Below are positions 1-8,200 of a DNA stretch of 10,570 nucleotides, piece by piece. Every line of letters begins with the position of its first letter. The first letter of the stretch is position 1. The position numbers were made by a program, and so were the translations under genes. The stretch lies in assembly GCA_013289195.1 (NCBI GenBank), contig JABDAI010000009.1:24973-35542 (forward strand), read 5' to 3'. This DNA comes from Verrucomicrobiota bacterium (GTDB lineage: Bacteria > Verrucomicrobiota > Verrucomicrobiae > Opitutales > CG1-02-43-26). A model generated the notes under the pieces. That model made no database searches. It was not told the DNA's origin and saw only the letters and a program-made list of their open reading frames with translations.

Positions 1-3000
1 GTACCTACTTCCTTTTTCAGATAACTTTCTTCCAAGTACCCTTTTACACCCTCATCTACCCAACGCCAATTCACTTTACTCCACCCTATCTCCTCTACTG
101 CTTTGACCAAATTACTTAGAACATTCTTTTGTATTTTCTGTTTCAACCTTATTAGTTCCTCTTTACTGTCCCCTCTCTCAGTAATCATCCAACGGCATTC
201 AAAGCCTATATTGTTTCCTCCAAAACAAGTCTGCGAACCCTGTTTTTCTCTCTTCCCAGGATCCGTAAAGAATTTTGGTTGTGCTAATTGTATCGATAAT
301 ATTAATTCAGCTTCTTCATTAGCACGCTCATTACTTTCTTGAATCGATTGTACTCTTGCAGAATCCCAGTCTTGCTCAGAGTAATGTTTGCCTTCTTTTT
401 TTATATCTTTTGAAGACTGATAGACACTCATTGCTTGCTTTCTATATTCTAAGGCTTTATCATTGTCTCCCAATTTTTCATAAGCTTTCGCCATACTATT
501 CAAGGATTCTGCTATCCCTAAATGATTTCCTAAGAATAATTCTTGTCGCATTTTTAATCCCTCTTCTATAGAATTGAGTCCAAACAAATAATTCTCCTCG
601 CCTTCTAATTCTAAATAGCCTATTCCTACATTATTCAGCGCAGTAGCTATATCGGCATGATTGCCCCTAAATATTTTGTTTCGTGCATTAAGGGAGTCTA
701 TGATATACTTTAACCCTTCTTTCTTTTCGCCTTTGTTTCCTAGTTTTTGATAAGCTTGCCCTGTATTAGTTAGCAATATCGCTATTTGTAATTCATTTTC
801 CTTGTCATTGGGACTACTTTTCTCTAATTCTTGCCACATATCTAAAGAATTCTTTAAGTAATTCAAGCTTTCCTTGGCATTTTTATCCCCATTTAATACA
901 CCATACAAAATCCCTATAGTATGCTGTAAATCAGCTGTAGCTGCATGATTACCTGGAAACAATTTTTGTCTTATTTGTAAGGATTCTTTCAAAGATTCGA
1001 TTCCCTTTGACAAATCTCCTTCCTCTCTTAACTCCGCGTAAGCTATTCCTATCCTTCTTAATGAAGTCGCTACTTCAGGATGTAATTCCGAATACAACTT
1101 TAGTTTTATTGCTAAGGATTCTTCTTGCAATTTTATACCTCTACGTATGTTCTGATCGCCGCCTAAATTCTGATACCCAAGACCTATATTATCATAGAGT
1201 GCTGCTATTTCTCCACCATTCGTTGTAGATAAATCTCGTCTCATTTGCAATGAACGTTCTTGACAGTCTAGCCCTTTAAGAATATTATTTTGACCTCCCA
1301 ACGTTTGATAGGCCTTTCCAACCAGGTATAATGAACTCGCTGTAGCGCTATGATTTCCAAAAAATAAACTTTGTTTTATTTGTAGTGATGCTTCCAAATG
1401 CTTTAATGCCTTGCTAACATGCTGTTTGTCTCCTAATGCCAGATGCGCCTTGCCAAGATTATCTAATGCTTCTGCCGTTTCTTTCTTATCATCCCCGTAC
1501 GTCTCTTTCACATATTTAAAAATTTCACTACGTATTTTTAAAGATTCCTCCTGATACTTTAACCCTTTATTTAGATTTTCAGCACCTCCTAGTTCTATAT
1601 AGGCTTTTCCAAGATTATCTAACACTTTGGCTATTTCAGGATCATTGCTTTTATACTTTAATCGTCTATATTGTAATAATTTTTCGAAATGAGGGATCGC
1701 ATCTTTATAGTTAGAAACTATTTCACTGTCATAGTATCCTATCTTTGCCAATAGATTCTCTTTTTCAGGAATATCATTCTCCGATTGAACCAACAATCTG
1801 ACATGATTCACTAATTTGATCGCCCCTTCTAATTTTTGCGGGTTATTTTCTATATCAGGAAATTCTTTATCTAATTCTTGGATTAATTTATTTAATATGA
1901 TCGGCACTTGTTCCGGATATTGTGAGCTTAAAGCTTGTTGGGTTTCCTCTTCTACTATTTTATGACTTACTTTTAATACTATTTCTCCATCCTGATTGGT
2001 TATTACATTTATTAATGAGGATTCTTTTAACTCTTTTATATATTCATTTAATTCATTAAACGTTTTTTCTCCCATTATTTTGGTTATCAATTTTGCTCCG
2101 ATCCCTCCACTATCCAGATATACCAAATAATTTAATAATTGCTTACTGCCTGGATTTTTTAAACCCCTTAATAACAATTCAGCTCCGGGCTGATCCTTTG
2201 CAATTGCTCGGTATTTTTGGATATACTCCTTTATACTAATTAAGTTATGTTGTTTAAGATAAGCTATCGCTGCAACTAATCTAAACGGTGACTCACCTAC
2301 CACATTTTGCAATTTTTTTATTTCTTTGGTGTCAACTTTTCTATTAAGATTTTTTAGTGCTAAGTCCAAATAATGTTCTGAATCTTCCTGGCTAAAACCT
2401 TCTACTTTTATATGTTTATTTTTAGTTAATAGATCATCGTTCCTTGAAGTTATTATAACTTTTGCATTGTTGGGAAGATTTTTTAAATAGCGTTCTATCT
2501 TTTCATCTTTTTCTATTTGATCAAAAATTAATAATACGGGCTTTGATGAAAACAATCCTCCATATACAAAATCTCGAAGTTCATCCGAACTTAGATTTTG
2601 TGTGACAATTTTCATAAATTTTGCAAGCTGTAAAAAATTTTCTTCTATTTTATCACCTTCGATCCATATTACCTGTTCATCGTCATTCCTCAGCGTATCC
2701 CTTCCATATTTGGTTGCTAAAGTACTTTTCCCCATACCTGCTGGACCACTGAGCACAACTATTTGCTCGGCCTCCAATTTCTCCTCCAATTTATTTCTCT
2801 TATCGCTTATTTCTACGTAAAAAGGCGCTTCCAAAGGTAAATTATTGGGTAATCTTAATGATCTTCTATCTCTGATTTCTACATCAGTACTTATGTGAAT
2901 TACAGTTTTAGATGTATTTATTTGCATAAGATCTCGAGCTTGTTTAGGAACAACCATTAATAACCGTTGCATTCTTTCTCTAATAGTTTCTTCATCGCCC

Positions 3001-4916
3001 TTTTTTGCAACTAGAACATAAGTTTTACCGTCATTGCTTAATGACTTTATTTCAAAACTAGATAAAATATCCTCCAACTGATCTTTTATTATCAAAGGTA
3101 TATTTTTATTCTCATTTAACTTATTTCTACGTTCATCCAACTTAAATAAGTATTCATCTACACTCCCTGTTGTTAGTTTCATCACATGTGTTTCTTCACC
3201 TTTCCTATAATGCCCTAATGTAAGCAAGGCAAATCGATTATCGAAATTCATTATTTTGTTTCCTGCCTCGCTTCCGTTCTCTATATCTATAAGACTAATA
3301 GAAGTCCAAAATTGATCCGTTTGTATGTCACCTTTTATATAAGCTTTTAAAAAACCCACTATTGGCATAATTGACTTGTCTCCAATAAACTCCAATCCTA
3401 AATTTAAAGCGATCTTCATTCCAACAGATATGCCTGGGGTACTACTTATGATGTCTTGGGTAGATTTTTTTACTTTATTTCCTTCTCTAGAAAAGCCTTC
3501 TGTTCCAACATATTCTACTTTGGGCCAATCTAACATATTTATACATGCTTTAGGCTTTCCAGTTGCTGGATCAAAAGTCAGTAATATCCCGTCTAAAAAA
3601 TGCCCTTCTATACTGAGGAACCCTTTTACAAGTGTATTGTTTGCGAGCTTGGGCATGCTATTTTCTACTGCTTCTGACCCTTTCATCTTCGGGTTTACTC
3701 TGTACACTCTTCCTACATGTCCATTACATGAGTTTGCAGGGTTTGGTCCAGCCAAATATGTCACTATGTCTATATTTCCCAGCTTTACTTGAGCATTTTT
3801 ACTTTGAGTATTTGATTGTAATTTGTTCATCATCGGCACAGTTCCTGGACTATCAAATGTCACCGCCTTTATATTCTGATAATTAAAATAAGCATGACTA
3901 TAAAACACACTGAGTTCTGCTAACCATGCTCCCAATGAATGTCCTGTAAATGATAATCGGTACCCTTTCTCTTTTGCTATGGTTATGGCTTTTTCGGTAG
4001 CTTCAAAGTTTTGTTTTTGTTGCCCAGGGATGATTTCTCCACCGAGTATTTCTTCAATATTCGTGCCCCAATCGCTTTCCTTCTTTTGAACTAAACTCTT
4101 GAGCATGTCTATTACGCTACCCTCTGTTCCCCTAACGGCTAAAACGACTTGATGGGTTTTATCATTAATATAAATAGCACTATAATAACCACTATTTGTA
4201 GTATCGCTATGCACACTTGCCACTCGCCAATCCTGTAATTGTTTATTGTCAAAACTTGCATCCAAAGCAGGGGTATCTCCTTGTTGAGAATCCTTATATG
4301 CATGCTTACTCAATAGCCCATGCACATAATCATTCGGATACGATCTGTAGTCTTTATTATTATCTACCAATTTTTTTTCAATACCCACTATGCCCTTATA
4401 CGTGATTTGATTTTCATGCCATCCCACATAACCTAATTCTGTATTGTCTTTTACCGCTTCTGCTAATTCATTAACCTCCTTTTCCCTTAATACAAATTCG
4501 AATTCCAATGTATGAATTGATGGATTATCTTTTTTTAATTCATCTAGAATCCTCCCAAAATTCTTTTTCGTAACTTTCGTTCCTATCCGATCTTCAAAAT
4601 CTATAGTATCAGTTTCAGCTGCACTCAGCTCCTTATTTATTAAAAGATACGCAGCAATACCCGTTACAACTGCCAGCCAACTATAAATACCCCATCCATT
4701 CTTTTTCCCTCCTTCTCCTTCACTTGACTTGTTTTGGTCGTGGAAATTATTTGAATGAAACTCAAATCTTTTCAGCTTGGAATTCAAGCAATACGGCCTC
4801 TTCCATTGATTTACACGGCCAAAAGGGTTATTCCCCAAACTGGCATATCTGTTATTGCAAAAAAAACTGCCCAGTCTCTTCTCTGGGCATCTAACGTTGT
4901 GCATCATTTTTAACAT
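1..4916 (-). CDS. Membrane-linked lipase-STAND ATPase-TPR protein (partial, 3' end outside window)
   Basis: Translating the minus strand from the ATG at 4916 gives an uninterrupted frame of 1638 codons that runs off the left edge. Order of parts: a basic 73-residue leader; a hydrophobic segment at about 75-93, followed by an acidic stretch; a class-3-lipase-like alpha/beta hydrolase at about 180-450 with an AVRGTEG strand (R262-G263-T264), nucleophile elbow GHSLG (Ser327), candidate acid Asp383 in NIDIVTYL and candidate His439 in EGHFLDG (His400 is the alternative); about 250 unassigned residues; a STAND/NB-ARC NTPase with P-loop GPAGMGKST (Lys730), Walker B LLIFD (Asp799), sensor-like KVIITSRN, GESPFRL and a KVSHKI motif in the MHD position; nine TPRs at about 1085-1500; and the start of the shared C-terminal domain (Cys1564). 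Against the paralogue, about 100 residues are missing. The first ATG is preferred because leader length and an NN...NQ..KR pattern match the neighbour, but TTG codons at 4838 and 4787 are alternatives. Lipid hydrolysis gated by the STAND switch is inferred from architecture. Confidence 0.88.
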   Translation of the reverse strand, partial: MLKMMHNVRCPEKRLGSFFCNNRYASLGNNPFGRVNQWKRPYCLNSKLKRFEFHSNNFHDQNKSSEGEGGKKNGWGIYSWLAVVTGIAAYLLINKELSAAETDTIDFEDRIGTKVTKKNFGRILDELKKDNPSIHTLEFEFVLREKEVNELAEAVKDNTELGYVGWHENQITYKGIVGIEKKLVDNNKDYRSYPNDYVHGLLSKHAYKDSQQGDTPALDASFDNKQLQDWRVASVHSDTTNSGYYSAIYINDKTHQVVLAVRGTEGSVIDMLKSLVQKKESDWGTNIEEILGGEIIPGQQKQNFEATEKAITIAKEKGYRLSFTGHSLGAWLAELSVFYSHAYFNYQNIKAVTFDSPGTVPMMNKLQSNTQSKNAQVKLGNIDIVTYLAGPNPANSCNGHVGRVYRVNPKMKGSEAVENSMPKLANNTLVKGFLSIEGHFLDGILLTFDPATGKPKACINMLDWPKVEYVGTEGFSREGNKVKKSTQDIISSTPGISVGMKIALNLGLEFIGDKSIMPIVGFLKAYIKGDIQTDQFWTSISLIDIENGSEAGNKIMNFDNRFALLTLGHYRKGEETHVMKLTTGSVDEYLFKLDERRNKLNENKNIPLIIKDQLEDILSSFEIKSLSNDGKTYVLVAKKGDEETIRERMQRLLMVVPKQARDLMQINTSKTVIHISTDVEIRDRRSLRLPNNLPLEAPFYVEISDKRNKLEEKLEAEQIVVLSGPAGMGKSTLATKYGRDTLRNDDEQVIWIEGDKIEENFLQLAKFMKIVTQNLSSDELRDFVYGGLFSSKPVLLIFDQIEKDEKIERYLKNLPNNAKVIITSRNDDLLTKNKHIKVEGFSQEDSEHYLDLALKNLNRKVDTKEIKKLQNVVGESPFRLVAAIAYLKQHNLISIKEYIQKYRAIAKDQPGAELLLRGLKNPGSKQLLNYLVYLDSGGIGAKLITKIMGEKTFNELNEYIKELKESSLINVITNQDGEIVLKVSHKIVEEETQQALSSQYPEQVPIILNKLIQELDKEFPDIENNPQKLEGAIKLVNHVRLLVQSENDIPEKENLLAKIGYYDSEIVSNYKDAIPHFEKLLQYRRLKYKSNDPEIAKVLDNLGKAYIELGGAENLNKGLKYQEESLKIRSEIFKYVKETYGDDKKETAEALDNLGKAHLALGDKQHVSKALKHLEASLQIKQSLFFGNHSATASSLYLVGKAYQTLGGQNNILKGLDCQERSLQMRRDLSTTNGGEIAALYDNIGLGYQNLGGDQNIRRGIKLQEESLAIKLKLYSELHPEVATSLRRIGIAYAELREEGDLSKGIESLKESLQIRQKLFPGNHAATADLQHTIGILYGVLNGDKNAKESLNYLKNSLDMWQELEKSSPNDKENELQIAILLTNTGQAYQKLGNKGEKKEGLKYIIDSLNARNKIFRGNHADIATALNNVGIGYLELEGEENYLFGLNSIEEGLKMRQELFLGNHLGIAESLNSMAKAYEKLGDNDKALEYRKQAMSVYQSSKDIKKEGKHYSEQDWDSARVQSIQESNERANEEAELILSIQLAQPKFFTDPGKREKQGSQTCFGGNNIGFECRWMITERGDSKEELIRLKQKIQKNVLSNLVKAVEEIGWSKVNWRWVDEGVKGYLEESYLKKEVG
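430..1680 (-). repeat. Nine diverged TPR-coding repeats (left gene)
   Basis: The conserved inter-helix position (the NHP-like turn) recurs at about 522, 657, 800, 945, 1080, 1215, 1350, 1485 and 1641. Most steps are exactly 135 bp. One interval (657 to 945) holds two units with 18 extra bases, and the last step is 156 bp, so two units carry short insertions (six and seven residues). The units are TPRs of the kinesin-light-chain type with helix A around LNNxGxxY and helix B around KGLKxxEESLxI. Sequence divergence among units is greater than in the other two genes. Confidence 0.8.
4797..4804 (-). promoter_or_regulatory. Shine-Dalgarno-like site before an alternative TTG start of the lipase-STAND gene
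   Basis: GGAAGAGG on the minus strand is followed after nine bases by an in-frame TTG (4787-4785, codon 44). This ribosome-binding site looks better than AAGAGA at 4924-4919, which sits only two bases from the first ATG. Starting here would place translation downstream of the terminator hairpin and leave about 30 residues before the membrane segment. Against it, part of the upstream leader (the NN...NQ..KR pattern) resembles the paralogue's leader. Confidence 0.3.
4859..4889 (-). terminator. Intrinsic (Rho-independent) terminator
   Basis: On the minus strand TGCCCAG and CTGGGCA form a perfect 7-bp stem (five G/C pairs) around an 8-base loop, AGAAGAGA. One G and then eight T follow. This is the classic terminator layout, pointing the same way as all three genes. 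It lies about 380 bp after the stop of the middle gene and would end that transcript. It also falls inside codons about 10-20 of the left gene if that gene starts at 4916, so it could instead act as an attenuator or indicate a downstream start. Stem and T-run are read directly; function is inferred. Confidence 0.72.
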
Positions 4917-4954
4917 AATCTCTTAATTTAATTGATAAAGTTTTGTTAATATCT

Positions 4955-5009
4955 AATGAACTGTGATATTTTGTACCGTGTCAAGAAATTTATAAAACCG
5001 TTTATTATA
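4955..5009 (-). promoter_or_regulatory. Candidate promoter for the lipase-STAND gene
   Basis: Two partial promoter signals lie within about 95 bp upstream of the first ATG. A perfect -35 hexamer TTGACA is read at 4984-4979, but at 18-bp spacing its only partner is TTCATT (4960-4955), matching the -10 consensus at three of six positions. A perfect TATAAT is read at 5009-5004, but without a good -35 at the right distance. Neither is complete, so this marks where a promoter would be sought. Confidence 0.25.
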
Positions 5010-5090
5010 AAATCACTTCAAAAGAGACCACAGAAAGTAGTTTACTGGCAATTACAGAAAAAGGGCAAAAATACCAATGTCGTTAAAGTT

Positions 5091-5119
5091 CTGACATGGC
5101 AATTGGCATAAATTGTCAG
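5091..5119. repeat. Inverted repeat CTGACA...TGTCAG in the spacer
   Basis: CTGACA (5091-5096) and TGTCAG (5114-5119) are exact inverted copies separated by 17 bases. The arms are short and the gap long, so a stable RNA hairpin is doubtful. A two-half-site regulator target is possible. No T-run follows on either strand, so it is not a terminator. Confidence 0.22.
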
Positions 5120-5159
5120 CTTATTGCAAGTTTTTCCTCAGAATACGTAATATGATTCA

Positions 5160-5173
5160 CTACAAATTTGTAG
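5160..5173. promoter_or_regulatory. Perfect 14-bp palindrome, possible operator
   Basis: CTACAAATTTGTAG is its own reverse complement. It lies in the non-coding spacer about 245 bp upstream of the left gene's first ATG and about 100 bp after the stop of the middle gene. Such palindromes are typical binding sites for dimeric regulators, but AT-rich DNA produces short palindromes by chance and no second copy was noticed in the window. Confidence 0.25.
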
Positions 5174-5270
5174 AGGGATTCCACAGACAGTTGCTACTAC
5201 ACAAAAATGAAATACTCAACCACTGCTTTTATAATTTTTCAAAGAACCAAATATAAATATATCTCAATAT

Positions 5271-8200
5271 TCAGATCAAACTTAAATTTTGCCTTTGCGC
5301 TTTCCTTACTTCCATTCCCATATATTTCACATGTTTTAACATATGTTCTTCAAAGAATTTATCATTTGGCATCGCTTTAATACAAGCCTCCACTATCGAT
5401 CCATCAACAAAAAACTCCGGATGTTCTACGGCTATCTTTTTCACTAATTCAGGATTGTCTTGAGTAAAGCCTTCTACAACATCATACGGCTTGTTTGCAG
5501 ACTTCATTATCCCCAAATTCATTGCTTCAAAGGTCAACATTTGCGCTACTTCTATATTATCCTCTCTATTTCCTAATTCTCCTAATTGTTTTTTTAAATA
5601 ACTCTTTTCTACGTACCCCTTCACTCCCAGGTCATACGACAACCACCCAATATGGCTCCATTTATAAGATTCTACTGATTCGACTACTGTATTCAACACA
5701 TTCGATTGAATTTTCTTCTTTAACTCTAATAAGCCATCATCAACCTTTCCTCTCGAATTAATAATCCATCGACATTCCGGCCCTACTTTATTGCCACCTA
5801 AACAATTTGGGCATTTTAAAGTTGATTCATCTTGTTGATTGATGAAGAAATTGGGTTCTAATGATTCTATCTGTACTTTTATATCGCGGACTTTTTTATG
5901 ATTTTCATCAAATTTAGCTGCATAAATACTGTAAGCTTGTTTCATATATTCCAAAGCTTTATTTTCATCACCTAATTTTTGATAAGTAATCACTAAATTA
6001 TGCAATAATAGCGATGTCCATGGGTTATTCCCAGGGAATAATGTTTGTTGCATCTTCAACGCATCCTCTTGATACTTTAAGCCTTTGCGCAAATTCTCTT
6101 GCCCTGCCAATTTTGTATAAGTACAGCCTATTCTACTGAGTGCGTTTGCGGTAGCAGGATGATTGCCAGGAAATAATGCTTGTTGCATATTGAGCCCGTT
6201 GTTTAAATATTTTAAACCTTTGCATAAATTCTCTTCTCCTTCCAATTTTGCATAAGTTGATCCTATATTTTTGAATGAGAATGCTGTATCAGGATGATTC
6301 CCCGGAAATAGTACTTGAAGCATCTCAAGCGCATCCTCTAAATATTTTAAACCTTTATGTAAATTCTCTTCCCAGCCCAATTGTATATAGGTCGAGCCTA
6401 TATTATTGAGTGAGCGTGCTGTCCCAAGGTAATTTCCAAGAAATAATGCTTGACGCATCTTAAGCCCTTTTTCTAAATAGTGTAAACTTTTGCGTAAATT
6501 CTCTTCGCCTGACAATTTTCCATAAGTATAACCTATGTTGTTGAGTGAGTCTGCTGTAGCAGAATGATCACCCGAAAATAATGCTTCGCGCATCTTAAGC
6601 CCTTTTTTTAAATACTGTAAACCTTTACGTAAATTCTCCTCTTCCTCCAATTTTGCATAAGTCCATCCTACATTATTAAGTGAGTTTGCTGTATAAGGGT
6701 GATCGCCAGGAAATAATGTTTGGTACATTGTAAGTGCATCTTTTTTATATTGCAAACCTTTACGTAAATCCTCTTTCCCTCCCAATTTTGTATAAGATGT
6801 TCCTACACTATTTAATAAAACTGCAATCTCAGGATGATCAGATGGATAAATTTTTCTTTGATAATCTAACAATTCATTCCAATAATTTATTGCTTCTTTG
6901 TAATTAAATTTTATATAATAACTATAATTCCCAATTTTTGAGAACAAACTTTTTAGATCGGTAAAAGCTAAATTCACTTTTTTTCCTTCTTGAGTCAGTT
7001 GTTCTGCATGATTTATCCATTCAATTGCTTTTCTCCAATGTTCTGGATTATCATTAACATTTGGAAATACTTGATCCAGTTCACCAATCAACTTTTTCAA
7101 TAGCTTTGGTACTTGAGTTTGATCCTCTTCAACTAATGCTTTTTTTGTTTCATCTTGTATTATTCTATGACTTACTTTTAATGTCGTTTCATTACTCTCT
7201 TTTATCTTCACTAAAGACAATTTCCTTAAGTCATTTACAGTTGCCTCTAATTCATCTAATGTTTGATCCATTATTTCTCTAATGAATTTTACTGATACTC
7301 CTTCCGCATCCAAATAGGCTAAATATTTCAATAATTGCCATGCTTTAGGTGAATCGTTTTTTAAATTCCCAAATAGCATTTCTACTTCAGGATAGATTTC
7401 TTCATTTTGACTGCGTTCGCTTTTAACGCCTTTAATTGTAAGATAAATGTCGACAAACTCATCTACACTCATTAAACGATGGTTTTTTAAATAAGCCACT
7501 ACTATAGATAATCTAAACGGAGATTCACCTACCACATTAATGATTGTTTCTGTTTCTTCCTCACTGCTTTTGATGGCTTGCCTTAAATAAAAACTAGCTT
7601 CGTCTTTACTGAAACCATCTACATTAACAGGCCGTATTCCTTCTAATAAATTTCTATTTCTGGCTGTGATGATTACTTTCGCAGTACTTGGCAAGTTGAT
7701 TAGATATTTCTCTATTTTTTCTTTTGTTTCTACATTATCAAAAATAAGTAATATTTGGTTTTTATCAAACAGATCTTGCAAGTTTCCATATACCAAATTC
7801 CTAATAATTTCACTGCTTAAATCATTTGTTTCGATCCCCAAAATTCCAGCAAAATGAGAAAACTCTTCCTCTATTTGCGTGCCTTTAATCCATATCACCT
7901 GCGTATTACCTCCTTGTTGGCAGTCATTTCCATATTGGGCTGCTAAAGTGCTTTTTCCCATTCCCCCTGCCCCGCTTATCACCACTATCTCTCTTTCATT
8001 CAATTTTTGATCCAATAGCTCTTTTTTACCCCGAAAATCTACATAATTCTCAATTAGGCTAGGAAGGTTTGCTGCCAATTTCTTCGATAAAATCTTGAGA
8101 TGCACATTTGATCCTACTCCATTAGTTTCTAATTCCTTTACATCCTCTTCTTGATCGGCACTTGCTTGACTATTGATTAGCAAATAAGCCATAATACTCG

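Larger units (their letters stand above)
4917..5270. other. Non-coding spacer between the middle and left genes
   Basis: This 354-bp AT-rich stretch separates the stop of the middle gene from the first ATG of the left gene. I see no convincing coding frame, tRNA or mobile-element end. It contains a perfect 14-bp palindrome (5160-5173), a CTGACA/TGTCAG inverted repeat (5091-5119), an isolated TTGACA and a TATAAT on the minus strand, and two copies of TGGCAATT (5046-5053 and 5097-5104). It is long compared with the overlapping junction between the other two genes, suggesting that the left gene has its own regulation. Confidence 0.6.

Noticed and set aside
103..1228. Several 70-80-codon plus-strand open frames
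   Set aside because: All are antisense to the TPR and C-terminal coding sequence of the left gene. Their Leu/Ser-rich peptides are what reverse-reading AT-rich TPR codons produces.
3376..3792. 138-codon open frame on the plus strand
   Set aside because: It lies antisense to the lipase domain, which has clear catalytic motifs in the minus frame. The plus peptide shows no recognisable motif, so it is a shadow frame.
5274..5813. Duplicated C-terminal segments as insertion-sequence ends
   Set aside because: They are in-frame paralogous coding sequence in the same orientation, with no transposase, terminal inverted repeats or target-site duplications in the window.
5930..6865. Eukaryotic origin (kinesin light chain or plant/animal NLR)
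   Set aside because: Genes are intronless, overlapping and followed by a Rho-independent terminator, all bacterial features. The TPR and NB-ARC resemblance is family-level.
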